Source of the DNA: Hyphomicrobiales bacterium
GTDB taxonomy: Bacteria; Pseudomonadota; Alphaproteobacteria; Rhizobiales; Rhizobiaceae
Assembly (NCBI GenBank): GCA_900473795.1
Contig: UCMT01000042.1
Location: 17,116-81,115, forward strand
DNA: 64,000 nt
Direction: 5' to 3'
Part shown: piece by piece, positions 16,187 through 24,508 of the stretch
Layout: every line of letters begins with the position of its first letter
Numbering within the stretch: position 1 is the stretch's first letter
Position numbers and translations under genes: made by a program
Notes under the pieces: model-generated
The model's input: only the letters and a program-made list of their open reading frames with translations
Told to the model about the DNA's origin: nothing
The model's database searches: none

Positions 16187-17768
16187 GCTTAAGGGTCAGG
16201 GCGCTTCGCCGGGCTTTGCACGCGGAACGGCTCATGTCCTGCCGCACGCGCGCACCTTGAACGCGGCGACGGCGCCGACTGCAAGGGACCGCGAGTGCCT
16301 TCTGCTTGCCGTCGACGAAACCGTCACGGCGTTGCGCGCGCTCGCAGACGGCTCCGACCTTCAGAGCCGCGCAATCCTCGAATTCCAGATCGAGATGCTG
16401 AAGGACCCCGCGATCCTCGAGCCGAGCCTCGCCCGGATCCGCAAGGGTGAGAGTGCAGCCTTTGCCTGGGCCTCCGCCATGGACGACTATGTCCGCGGTT
16501 TCGAGGCCTCGGACGACGAACTCATCCGCGCGCGCAGCGGCGACATGCTCGACATCAAGAACCAGGTCCTGCGGGCGCTGAGCGGAGAGGCGCCTCTGGA
16601 TTTTCCGAGAGGATCGATCTTCGTCGGGCGGGACATGGCGCCCAGCATGTTCCTGGCGCATGACTGGAGCGGTGGCGGCGCTGTCGTTCTCTTCGACGGA
16701 AGCGTTGCCAGCCATGTGGCGATGCTCGCAAGGAGCCGTGGGATACCCATGGTCGTGGGCGTCGGCGAGGCGGCCATCGAGAGCGGCAGGGAACTCTTCG
16801 TCCATGGTGGCGAGGGTTCCGTCCACGACATCGACGGCGTAGGTCACAGACCGGCCGACGATACTGGTGCGGAACCGAGTTCGCAGGCGAAGGACCAGCC
16901 GCCGCAAAACTGCAAGACCGCAGACGGCGTCGTTATCACCCTTTGCGCCAACATAGATCATCCCGCCGAATTGGAGGGGCTCTTGCCACAGCTTTTCGGG
17001 GGCATAGGACTGTTGCGTACCGAATACCTCTTTCCGACGCCGGCCCAGCTTGCCGACGAGGTGCGGCAGGAGCAGATCTACCGCCAAGCGCTGACCTGGG
17101 CGCAAGGGCAGCCGGTTACCATCCGTCTTTTCGACTTCGGCGCCGACAAGCCGCTGCCGGACGCCGAGGTTGACCTCACGTCCTATCTCGGCCTGCGCGG
17201 CATACGCCTCCTCCTGGCCCGTCCGGACCTGCTGCGGACCCAGGCGCGTGCATTGATGCGGGCAGCCCCTGCCGGACAGTTGAGGGTCCTTATTCCGATG
17301 GTGACGTCGCCCACCGAAGTGGAGCAAACCGCCGCAGTCTTCGCAGCAGAGGCCGCCGGGCTTGCCGAGCGGCGGATCGAGCACGCAATTCCTCCGCTCG
17401 GCATCATGGTGGAAGTGCCAGCCGCCGCCCTTATGCCCGAGGGCTTCCAGCGGGCCGCCTTCTTTTCCTTCGGCACCAACGATCTCGCCCAGTACATCGG
17501 GGCATCGGCGCGCGACAGCGCGGCAGTGTCGGGACTGCATGAAGCGTCGCGCGTGGCAACACTGCGCTTCCTGCACCACACCGTCCCGCTGGCACTCGCG
17601 ACGCAAAAGCCTGTCGGCATCTGCGGCGACCTCGCGGCCGATCCGGTTGCCCTGCCGGAACTGCTTGCCTGCGGTTTTCGCGAGTTTTCCATGCCGCCGG
17701 CGAGGATGCCGCTTGTGCGAAAGGCGATTTCCGGGTTGAACGCCGACGGAAGCAAGGCGAGGGGTTGA
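16170..17768 (+). CDS. Enzyme I-type phosphoenolpyruvate-protein phosphotransferase
   Basis: The 532-aa protein has the Enzyme I order of domains: an N-terminal HPr-binding and phospho-His domain, with the acceptor in GSVASHVAMLAR (H182), then the PEP-binding barrel with GIGLLRTEYLF, the FDFGADK segment, FFSFGTNDLAQY and GICGDLAADP with the catalytic Cys at 485. It is slightly shorter than E. coli Enzyme I (575 aa), and a variable linker replaces part of the middle region. It would draw phosphate from PEP for the HPr, DhaM and DhaL encoded just upstream. The helix-turn-helix gene follows after one base. Confidence 0.92.
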   Translation: MPGPLRLKGQGASPGFARGTAHVLPHARTLNAATAPTARDRECLLLAVDETVTALRALADGSDLQSRAILEFQIEMLKDPAILEPSLARIRKGESAAFAWASAMDDYVRGFEASDDELIRARSGDMLDIKNQVLRALSGEAPLDFPRGSIFVGRDMAPSMFLAHDWSGGGAVVLFDGSVASHVAMLARSRGIPMVVGVGEAAIESGRELFVHGGEGSVHDIDGVGHRPADDTGAEPSSQAKDQPPQNCKTADGVVITLCANIDHPAELEGLLPQLFGGIGLLRTEYLFPTPAQLADEVRQEQIYRQALTWAQGQPVTIRLFDFGADKPLPDAEVDLTSYLGLRGIRLLLARPDLLRTQARALMRAAPAGQLRVLIPMVTSPTEVEQTAAVFAAEAAGLAERRIEHAIPPLGIMVEVPAAALMPEGFQRAAFFSFGTNDLAQYIGASARDSAAVSGLHEASRVATLRFLHHTVPLALATQKPVGICGDLAADPVALPELLACGFREFSMPPARMPLVRKAISGLNADGSKARG

Positions 17769-17769
17769 A

Positions 17770-18168
17770 ATGGCGCGCGAGGCAAGCGAAGAGGCTACGG
17801 TCACCTACAAGACGATCCTGGCCGACATCATCGACAGCCGCCCCTCCGGCACGCGGCAGCGGCTCGCCACCGCACTCGGCAAGCATCGCAGTTTCGTGAC
17901 CCAGATCACCAGTCCTGCCTATCCGACACCCCTGCCCTCCCGCCATCTGCCGACCATTTTTCGCGTTTGCCACATGAGCCCGGCGGAACAGGAGCGCTTT
18001 CTCGAAGCCTATGAGCGCGCTCATCCAGGCAAGTTACCGGAGACTACCGCCTTGGAGGGCTTGCGGACGCTCACGTTGATGGTCACGGACACCGGCGATG
18101 AGCGAAAGAACAGGCAGTTCGACGAGGCCGTCGCTGAATTTATTGCAAGGCTGTCCGCCCTTCTTTGA
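17770..18168 (+). CDS. Helix-turn-helix DNA-binding protein in the dha operon
   Basis: The 132-aa protein has an N-terminal DNA-binding region at about residues 12-60. RQRLATALGKHRSFVTQITS looks like a Cro/CI-type helix-turn-helix, and it is followed by a segment ending FLEAYERAHPGK. The C-terminal half is acidic and helical. It sits between Enzyme I and the separate dhaK in the same direction with one base of spacing, so an operon regulator is the simplest role. The palindromes just downstream (18220-18272) or the repeat at 7381-7420 could be its targets; nothing in the sequence proves either. Confidence 0.55.
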   Translation: MAREASEEATVTYKTILADIIDSRPSGTRQRLATALGKHRSFVTQITSPAYPTPLPSRHLPTIFRVCHMSPAEQERFLEAYERAHPGKLPETTALEGLRTLTLMVTDTGDERKNRQFDEAVAEFIARLSALL

Positions 18169-18212
18169 GCGGAGCTCTGCATCTTGGTAGGTGGCCGGAA
18201 TGCTTGCCGCTT

Positions 18213-18313
18213 CGTTCCTTAAATTGGAATCGATTTAAGGATAAAACGATGCGGCACTTTTAAAGTGCCGCAGCGGCCTTTGCGAGTCATATTCGACGCG
18301 AGGGCGCAGTGGA
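18213..18313. repeat. Palindromic intergenic repeat of rhizobial type
   Basis: Two perfect inverted repeats lie in tandem. Arms CCTTAAAT and ATTTAAGG flank an 8-base loop at about 18217-18240, and arms TGCGGCACTTT and AAAGTGCCGCA flank one base at 18250-18272. They are followed by GCGGCCTTTGCGAGTC and an imperfect GACGCG arm. The order and wording (TTTAAAGTGCNGCAG, then a CCTTTGCG block) resemble a palindromic element found many times between genes in Rhizobium and Agrobacterium genomes; that match is from memory. It separates the helix-turn-helix gene from dhaK and may form RNA hairpins between them. Confidence 0.5.
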
Positions 18314-18335
18314 ATCGCGGCCGGGGAGGAGGAGC

Positions 18336-19334
18336 ATGAAGAAGTTCATGAACGGGGCCGACACGTTCGTCGCCGAGAGCCTTGACGGCTTCGTGCGCGC
18401 GCATGACGGTCTTGTCATCTTCGGCCCAGACCGGAAGTTTATCCGCCGCACACATCTCAAGCAGGGCAAGGTCGCCGTCATCTCCGGCGGCGGCGCGGGG
18501 CACGAGCCGATGCACGTGGGCTTCGTCGGCCATGGCATGCTCGATGCAGCCTGCACAGGGCATGTTTTCACCTCACCCACACCTGACCAGGTTCTGGCCG
18601 CGATCGAGGCTTGCGACACGGGCGCCGGAACCCTCCTGGTCGTGAAGAACTACGACGGTGACGTCATGAACTTCGAAATGGCCGCTGAATTGGCACAGGC
18701 CGGTGGCCGCAGCGTCGATATGGTCTTCGTCAATGATGACGTCGCCACGGAAGCCGCGCCGCGCAGCACCGGACGCCGCGGCGTTGCCGGCACGCTGGTC
18801 GTGGAAAAGATCATCGGCGCCGCCGCCGAAGCCGGCATGCCGCTCGGAGCCTTAAAACGCCTGGGAGAGAAGACCGTAGCCGCCACGCGCAGCAAGGGGG
18901 TGGCCATCGGCGGCGCCACCGTGCCCGGAGGTGCCTGCGCAACCTTCGCCCTGGGGCCAGACGAGATGGAAATGGGCGTCGGCATCCATGGCGAACCGGG
19001 CCGCGCACGCTCGGCGTTCCGGAATGCGGAGAGGATCGCAGGGCTCCTTGCGGACGATGTCATCAAGGATTTGGTCGCGGAGCGCGGTCGCGATGTCCTG
19101 CTCTTCGTCAACGGGTTCGGCAGTACGCCCGCATCCGAACTCTATCTCATGTATGGCGCGCTGCGGAAGCACGTGGAAGCGAGCAATCTCGTCGTTGCGC
19201 GCTCACTGGTCGGATCCTACGTCACCTCTCTCGACATGGCGGGCCTGTCGGTGACACTGACGGTTCTCGACGCGACCGGATGCGAGTTCTGGGACGCACC
19301 CGTGCTGACCCCCTCGCTGCGATGGGGCCATTGA
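18336..19334 (+). CDS. dhaK: DhaK, dihydroxyacetone-binding subunit of PEP-dependent kinase
   Basis: The 332-aa protein starts MKKFMNGADTFVAESLDG and aligns with E. coli DhaK along its whole length, ending in WDAPVLTPSLRWG. The substrate-binding His is H218 in GVGIHGEPG. Glycine motifs GGGAGHEPMH and VKNYDGDVMNFE are intact. There is no DhaL domain, so it needs the separate DhaL at 14833. GGGGAGGAGGAG just before ATG 18336 decides the start over an in-frame ATG at 18309. The 167-base gap with palindromes before it suggests separate control of its dose. Confidence 0.9.
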   Translation: MKKFMNGADTFVAESLDGFVRAHDGLVIFGPDRKFIRRTHLKQGKVAVISGGGAGHEPMHVGFVGHGMLDAACTGHVFTSPTPDQVLAAIEACDTGAGTLLVVKNYDGDVMNFEMAAELAQAGGRSVDMVFVNDDVATEAAPRSTGRRGVAGTLVVEKIIGAAAEAGMPLGALKRLGEKTVAATRSKGVAIGGATVPGGACATFALGPDEMEMGVGIHGEPGRARSAFRNAERIAGLLADDVIKDLVAERGRDVLLFVNGFGSTPASELYLMYGALRKHVEASNLVVARSLVGSYVTSLDMAGLSVTLTVLDATGCEFWDAPVLTPSLRWGH

Positions 19335-19430
19335 CCTCCCAACAAATGATCGGCGCCGCCGCACCATCACGATCTGATAGGCGATCTATCTCCACTGCCT
19401 GGTTCGCCAGGCTACCACGGTGCGCCTGGC

Positions 19431-19625
19431 ATGGCCCAGGCGCAACCGACGATCTTGCGGCGCGCTGCCTTCGGAACCGTCATCGACACGATGTACACGA
19501 AGTTCGGCATCGCGGCGTCCTCCAGTGGCGGATTGCGATTATGTCCGCACATTTACAATACGCGGGATCACATATCGCGGGCGTTGGACGGCGTCGCTTC
19601 GATGCGGGACCTGATCAAGATCTGA
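19431..19625 (+). pseudogene. C-terminal remnant of a class V aminotransferase-type PLP enzyme
   Basis: The frame reads GIAASSSGGLRLCPHIYNT and then a helical DHISRALDGVASMRDLI end. The SGGxRxxPHIYNT block is characteristic of the C-terminal part of class V aminotransferases and cysteine desulfurase-like proteins. No upstream domain is present. It lies downstream of dhaK in the same direction and may mark the end of an older, longer operon. Confidence 0.45.
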
Positions 19626-19984
19626 TTGCTACATCCAAGGCGCTTGTAGCTTGCGCTCCACCAGTTTTGGGCTCAAGCCACGATAGCGATCGACGATGAA
19701 TTCAGCGGAAAGTCGGCACCGTGAATCGCGTCACATACGATGGCCACCGTGAGGAGTTTGCCCTAACCCGACCGGAAGCCCGCTGGCTTTCCGACCTGCA
19801 ATAATCTTGAATCACAAACCTGATAAAAAGGGGATCCAAGCACCAGATCGTCATCTCGGACGGATTGAACGCAAGGGCCATCATAGACGATGGCCGATCG
19901 GGACGGAGAGCGGCCCGCCCCAAACCATCGAAGTTCAGCAGCCGAGGCAACCGTATCGGTCGGTTCTTGCCTGAACCGGCTTGT
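19626..19984. other. Non-coding stretch, no recognisable gene
   Basis: These 359 bases separate the aminotransferase remnant from the end of the SH3-domain gene. Several frames are open for short distances but none shows a recognisable motif or a ribosome-binding site. A small hairpin (arms CTGAAC and GTTCAG) covers the stop codon of the SH3 gene at about 19971-19988 without a following T-run, so it is a poor terminator. Confidence 0.5.
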
Positions 19985-22564
19985 TCAGCGCCCTCGGCCG
20001 CCTCCTCCACGCCCTCCTCCACCACGCCCGCCGCCACCACCGCCGCTAAAGGCTGCTCCCCCACCGCGACCACCACCTCCATGGAAGCCGCCACGGCCAC
20101 CGCCTTGAAAGCCGCCGCCGCTGTAGCCGCCGCCACGGTCAAAGTTCTGGAAGCTGCCACCAGACTGCTGGTAGCGCCGGCCATAATTGCGACTCAGTTC
20201 ATTTTGATTGCCGATCTGACGTCCGGCCCGGTCGAAGGAAAGATGATCCGGCGCGCGCTGACGAACCTGTTGATTGCGGCGTGGTGCGGGCCTCGTCTCG
20301 GCACGGTTCTGAATACGTTGCGTGGCGTGTGGTCTGTTGGATGCTGCACGCTGACCGGCAATGCCAAGGTTCTCCCCGTTCGGGCGCTGAACAGGTTGCC
20401 AGCCATCCGGCGTGTGCTTCTGCCACTGCCCGTCCTGGCGACGATAGACACTGCCGTCGCGACCGGCATAGACGTCACCGTCCTTGCTGCCGACGATAAA
20501 CCCGTTGTTGCCTTGCGTGTTGCGCCAGCGCAGACCGCCGGCGCTCCCTGTTGTTCCGCCGCTTATACGCGCGAATTCTCCGCCGTGCTTCACGGCAACG
20601 CTGCCCCAGGAACCGTAAACATTCTGCCCGCCCCGGGCGACCACTGCATTGCCGGTGCGTGGATTGTAGGCGGAGATGAAACCTCGTTCGCCGCCAGGTC
20701 CTGCTACCGCCCCACCGCGGAACCGAGTCCCGGTGACGGGGTTATAAGCCGCACCAAACGCCAAACCTCTCTCAGGACCATAGGCGTAGCCATAGCGGCC
20801 AAAGGTTCCGTAGGCCGGGTTGTATGAAGCGCCAAACCCGTAGCTGATCGGAGGTGGATAGTAGGGCCAATCTTCGTCGTAGTAGTCCCAATCCGGCGGA
20901 TAGTACCATCCCGATCCCCAGACGACAGTGTCCCAGGCGAGATACGTATAGAGATAGCCGAGGGTGTAGCCGTACCAGACGGCGTCGGGCTCCGTGTCGT
21001 AAACGCGGACATAGGTCGCGTTATAGACCGGAGACGACGATGGGATGGTGTAGATCTCATCGTCAACCGCGCGCGCGACTGCAAAGGGCCCAGTCGGCGT
21101 ATCACCGACAAACCAGATGCCATCATTGAGGACGAAGTACTTGTCCGCGACCTTGATTACCTGCTCATTCGCGTTGACGGCATAAAACAGGGACGTGCCT
21201 TCAATCAGCTCGAACTTCGGCTCACCGTTATAGTGTACGTCCACCTTCAGCGACCCATCAGTCGAAACCCGGGCAAGCTTCGGAATGCTCGCCCTCAGAC
21301 GCGCCATCTCGCTTTCGGACGTGCCGGGGATCGAAGCACGCACTGCTGAGTAGGACGCATCGTCGGGTAGATTCAGGAAATCTTCCGGCAGATCGGGAGT
21401 GGTAAAACGCCAGGGTCCTTCGAGCGAGGCTGATGAAAACCACCTTCCAGAGAGAAGGGTGTACCAGTTCTTGCTGGCCCGATGGAAAAAGACCGAACTG
21501 GTCGTATTGGAAACCCAGTCAAGCCCTGTGCCTGCCACCGGTTCGAGGACCGGCCTTCCTTCAAAAATCAAAAGCTCCGCTGGCTTCTCCGAATAGAAAA
21601 CCTTCGGGATCTGGTTCTCGCTGAAACGCGTTGGCGGAAGAGAGGCTTTGACCCCTTTCCAATTCTCGATCTCCGGCAGTTTGGAAAACAGATCCGGAAC
21701 CGTTCCTGCCTCAACCCAACTGGTCTCCAATGTCTTGGAGGTGAGCCAGTTCTTGTCGCTTCGGAGATAGTAGTCGCCCGATTGTTCCACTCTAAACAGG
21801 TCCCAGTTCGTATTGACCACGAACGACAGCCCCTCAACGCCCTTTACCGGAGCCAAAACTGCCTTGCCGTCCGTCTGCAGCAGGATCGTTGGTGTCTCAC
21901 TGACAAAGACCGGTGGCGGGTCGGCTTTGATATCCGGAACGTCGGCGAGGCGCTCGAAATCCGTAAGGCTCGCTGCCAGGCGTTGCTGCGACACCACAAT
22001 CGGATCGCTAGGAATAAGTTTGCCGATATCGAGTGCGAGATCGGCAAGTTGCCGGCGGTCCAGCGAGGAGAAGTCCAGCCGCGTAGTCCGAACATCCGTC
22101 AGCGTGACGTTTTCAGATGCATCGTCAGCGACGGTCTTGGCTGAAAGCCCGATGATCCCGTAGACCGCCTTCGCGTCGGCGGACGATTTGAGTTCGGTGG
22201 CGACAAGAGCCTCGAGTTCCTTGAAATCCTTCCAGGATGTTATCTGCGGTTGAAAGAGCGTGATCGTCGCTCCTTTGTCGGTGTTGAACACCCTTGGCCA
22301 GGCCGGCGCGGTGGAATCGGACTGGTTGAGATATTCGCCAGCCACGAACCCGTTTGCGCCGGAGTAGCTTACTGCGCACCAGGAGGCTTCCGCATCACAC
22401 TCCTTGATATCGACTTCCTCGCCCTGAGGAATAACACGCACCGCGTCAAATCCGGTGCCCGGTCCCACCCTGAAGTTCACATTTGCCGTCAGGATGGCGG
22501 GATCTGCGAAGACTGAAGTCGAGAAGAATGAAGCGACCGTGAAGTAGGCAAGAATTCTACGCAT
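19985..22564 (-). CDS. Large secreted SH3-domain protein with tandem repeats and Gly/Arg-rich tail
   Basis: An 859-aa protein has a Sec signal peptide (about 20 residues, ending VFA) and a bacterial SH3 domain at about 24-85 (NVNFRVGPGTGFDAV, ASWCAVSYSGANGFVAGEYL). Residues 210-540 hold about three copies of an 85-100-aa unit with a Pro-Leu-Leu strand, PVxGxxLxxVxN, a YYxLxxxxW strand and GPW; then come Tyr/Trp/Pro-rich and YNPxxG segments. The last 60 residues are almost all Gly and Arg. SH3b domains often bind peptidoglycan, so an envelope role is likely. ATG 22564 is preferred over GTG 22570 because AAGGA precedes it by 8 bases. Confidence 0.7.
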   Translation of the reverse strand: MRRILAYFTVASFFSTSVFADPAILTANVNFRVGPGTGFDAVRVIPQGEEVDIKECDAEASWCAVSYSGANGFVAGEYLNQSDSTAPAWPRVFNTDKGATITLFQPQITSWKDFKELEALVATELKSSADAKAVYGIIGLSAKTVADDASENVTLTDVRTTRLDFSSLDRRQLADLALDIGKLIPSDPIVVSQQRLAASLTDFERLADVPDIKADPPPVFVSETPTILLQTDGKAVLAPVKGVEGLSFVVNTNWDLFRVEQSGDYYLRSDKNWLTSKTLETSWVEAGTVPDLFSKLPEIENWKGVKASLPPTRFSENQIPKVFYSEKPAELLIFEGRPVLEPVAGTGLDWVSNTTSSVFFHRASKNWYTLLSGRWFSSASLEGPWRFTTPDLPEDFLNLPDDASYSAVRASIPGTSESEMARLRASIPKLARVSTDGSLKVDVHYNGEPKFELIEGTSLFYAVNANEQVIKVADKYFVLNDGIWFVGDTPTGPFAVARAVDDEIYTIPSSSPVYNATYVRVYDTEPDAVWYGYTLGYLYTYLAWDTVVWGSGWYYPPDWDYYDEDWPYYPPPISYGFGASYNPAYGTFGRYGYAYGPERGLAFGAAYNPVTGTRFRGGAVAGPGGERGFISAYNPRTGNAVVARGGQNVYGSWGSVAVKHGGEFARISGGTTGSAGGLRWRNTQGNNGFIVGSKDGDVYAGRDGSVYRRQDGQWQKHTPDGWQPVQRPNGENLGIAGQRAASNRPHATQRIQNRAETRPAPRRNQQVRQRAPDHLSFDRAGRQIGNQNELSRNYGRRYQQSGGSFQNFDRGGGYSGGGFQGGGRGGFHGGGGRGGGAAFSGGGGGGRGGGGRGGGGRGR

Positions 22565-22814
22565 GATCACATTCCTTCATTGAGTGTGTAAGGTGTGTTC
22601 AAGTCCTGCTAGATGGAAGTTGCACTAAACACGGAGCGTCGCGCAAAGGCGTTTCGAGTTCGCAGCTATTCGACATCGTCTAATCATCGCATATTCACTG
22701 CCTAGTGCAATTGGCCCCGCCGCCATGTTCTACGCTAAAGCGCGTGTTGATCGGTGCCTTCTTCCGTTGCGGCGACGCCGGGGCTATTGACCAGTACTGA
22801 CGCATTGGGCAGAG

Positions 22815-23060
22815 CTAGCCGTGATTATCGCCAGCGTCTTCGTCGCTGTCGCTGAATTGCTTGGCGATCGATCTAAACTCGTCTTGGGCAGCGAGGAAGA
22901 TATCGACGACGTCCGGATCGAAATGCGAGCCTCGTCCCTCGATTATGATCGCCGTCGCCTTCTCATGCGTCATGGCGTCCTTATAGACGCGGCGACTTCT
23001 CAAGGCATCATAGACGTCGGCGACAGCCGTGATCCGCGAATTGGTTGCGGGGGCCAGGTG
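22815..23060 (-). pseudogene. C-terminal remnant of an HD-GYP phosphodiesterase
   Basis: On the minus strand the frame gives NSRITAVADVYDALRSRRV, then YKDAMTHEKA and GSHFDPDVVDIFL. This is the end of an HD-GYP domain, where AVADVYDALTSxRxYK and GxxFDPxxVxAF follow the metal ligands. The HD and GYP motifs and any receiver domain are absent, and an in-frame TGA precedes the block. It is a relic of a cyclic-di-GMP phosphodiesterase. Confidence 0.65.
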
Positions 23061-23309
23061 AAGACTTGTGATTTCTCACGTTGACGGGAATTGCAGGCCT
23101 TCAGCGTTTTTATACTCAAGGTGCCAACGCAGAAGGTGCGAATGGGTCTTTTAAACGAGCGCATTGGCTTGGGTCTCACAGGCCCGCAATCTTTGGCGTG
23201 AAGGTCAAGTTTTGCGTGGACCATTGCTAAAATGCCATCAGATTTATTCACCTGATATTTTCACCGGATCCCTCAAAGATAGCGCCCCCTGCAAAAGCTC
23301 CGTTTACCG

Positions 23310-24062
23310 ATGACTCTGCAATTTCGCCAAGCCGCAATCGTCCCGCAAATCAAGATAGCAACACTCGGCGCGCTTGCCTGCGCCGTTGGGGCGATCGCTG
23401 CCGTTTGCGTAATAAGCCTTCTTATTCCCGACCGTCCGTTTTGGGCAGAATTGACCGCGGTGGCGTCAATAACGGCAGCTATTACATTTCCGTTTCAATT
23501 TGCGCTTTGTCTACGCAACGAAGCGCTTCGTGAGATCCAAAAAGAACTTCAGCACGCACTCCGTCATGATCCCGTCACGGGTACCCTGCGCGCCAACGCA
23601 TTTGCGACCTCGGTCGAGCATGCGATAGACCGCAGGCGACTGACCAATACTGAAAGCCCGGATGGCGTCATGCTCGTTCTCAGGGTCGGCAATTTCGATG
23701 AGATCGGTCGTCGCTATGGTCCGCAATGGGCAGATACGCTGCTTCAATCGATTGTTCGGATCGTACATTCTTGCGTGCGCTATGGTGATCTCGTCGCGCG
23801 GCTTGCCTCCGACGAACTCGGGATCTATCTGCCAGGCACAACAACGGAAGACGCCACAGACATCTGCGAGCGCATCCGCGCACGGATAGACGAGACCACC
23901 TTCACAGCCGGGCAAGAGCGCCATATATCGGTGACGGTGAGGCTTGGCGGTACCAGGGTCGGGGACCAGGCCGACTTTCAGGCACTCCGCGAGGCAGCCA
24001 ACCACGCCGCCCTTGCGGAGGAAGAGGCTGGGCCCCTCCTATTCCGGGAGCTATTTTCGTGA
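23310..24062 (+). CDS. Membrane-anchored degenerate GGDEF protein
   Basis: The 250-aa protein has two N-terminal membrane helices (about residues 15-36 and 45-65), a short helical linker (LRNEALREIQKELQHALRHD) and a GGDEF-type domain from about residue 85 (DPVTGTLRANAF). The catalytic loop, normally GGDEF, reads ASDEL at residues 166-170 after an ARL, so two Gly are lost and the Phe is replaced; diguanylate cyclase activity is unlikely. Remaining domain parts, such as ICERIRARID and ISVTVRLGGT, are well kept, which suggests a binding or regulatory role rather than decay. It lies beside the HD-GYP remnant and near the polysaccharide cluster. Confidence 0.75.
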   Translation: MTLQFRQAAIVPQIKIATLGALACAVGAIAAVCVISLLIPDRPFWAELTAVASITAAITFPFQFALCLRNEALREIQKELQHALRHDPVTGTLRANAFATSVEHAIDRRRLTNTESPDGVMLVLRVGNFDEIGRRYGPQWADTLLQSIVRIVHSCVRYGDLVARLASDELGIYLPGTTTEDATDICERIRARIDETTFTAGQERHISVTVRLGGTRVGDQADFQALREAANHAALAEEEAGPLLFRELFS

Positions 24063-24114
24063 CAGGGAGGCTTTTGGGCCTGCTCTGCGGGGCGTCGCCT
24101 GATCCTGTACAGGA

Positions 24115-24172
24115 GCCCGGAATGTACCGCGGAACCTATGAAGCCTGCGCCGCCGGTGACAAAAATCCGCGT
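24115..24172 (-). pseudogene. rfbB (wgaI-like) N-terminal fragment, dTDP-glucose 4,6-dehydratase
   Basis: The minus-strand frame reads TRIFVTGGAGFIGSAV, the NAD-binding N-terminus of RfbB (normally MRIxVTGGAGFIGSAxV), after which it runs into unrelated sequence. The codon at the expected start is ACG, one change from ATG, and there is an in-frame TGA a few codons upstream. It follows the rfbC remnant almost without a gap. Only about 17 residues are recognisable. Confidence 0.6.
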
Positions 24173-24184
24173 GCCCCATCCCCA

Positions 24185-24474
24185 TCACGCAGCCCCTTCG
24201 AAGACGGTTGCATTCTCCAAAAGCGGTCCATTTCGGTCCTTCGCAGATATCACCAGGCGGTCGATATTGGCGGACCAATGGCGCGAGCCGATAGTGGAGT
24301 CTCCGCAGGGTTTGCCGAATAGGAATGATTGTCCTGCACGAAGGTTGTATCGATCCCCTTCGCAGCGAAGGTGGCCGCGTTGTAGGTTTCGGTGAAGAAG
24401 CCGCGCTCGTCTTCATATCTGCGCGGCGTCAACTCCTGCACGCCGTCGAAGATGAAAGAACGAAGCTCAAACAT
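24185..24474 (-). pseudogene. rfbC (wgaH-like) remnant, dTDP-4-dehydrorhamnose 3,5-epimerase with internal deletion
   Basis: The start is intact: MFELRSFIFDGVQELTPRRY, then EDERGFFTETYN and FVQDNHSYSAN, the N-terminal third of RfbC. The frame then goes astray and, in another frame, the C-terminal end appears (NIDRLVISAKDRNGPLL, to a TGA at 24185), which matches the usual LSDKDRxxPLL tail. The middle of the enzyme, including the catalytic His-Asp region, is missing. The gene therefore cannot make an active epimerase. Confidence 0.65.
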
Positions 24475-24508
24475 CGGTGTTCTCGGATCCGGCACCGCAG
24501 ATAGACGG

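Noticed and set aside
16047..17804. 585-codon open frame on the minus strand
   Set aside because: Antisense to Enzyme I, whose catalytic motifs are all intact on the plus strand.
19990..20170. Simple-sequence GGN/CCN tract as a non-coding repeat
   Set aside because: It is in frame and encodes the Gly/Arg-rich tail of the SH3-domain protein.
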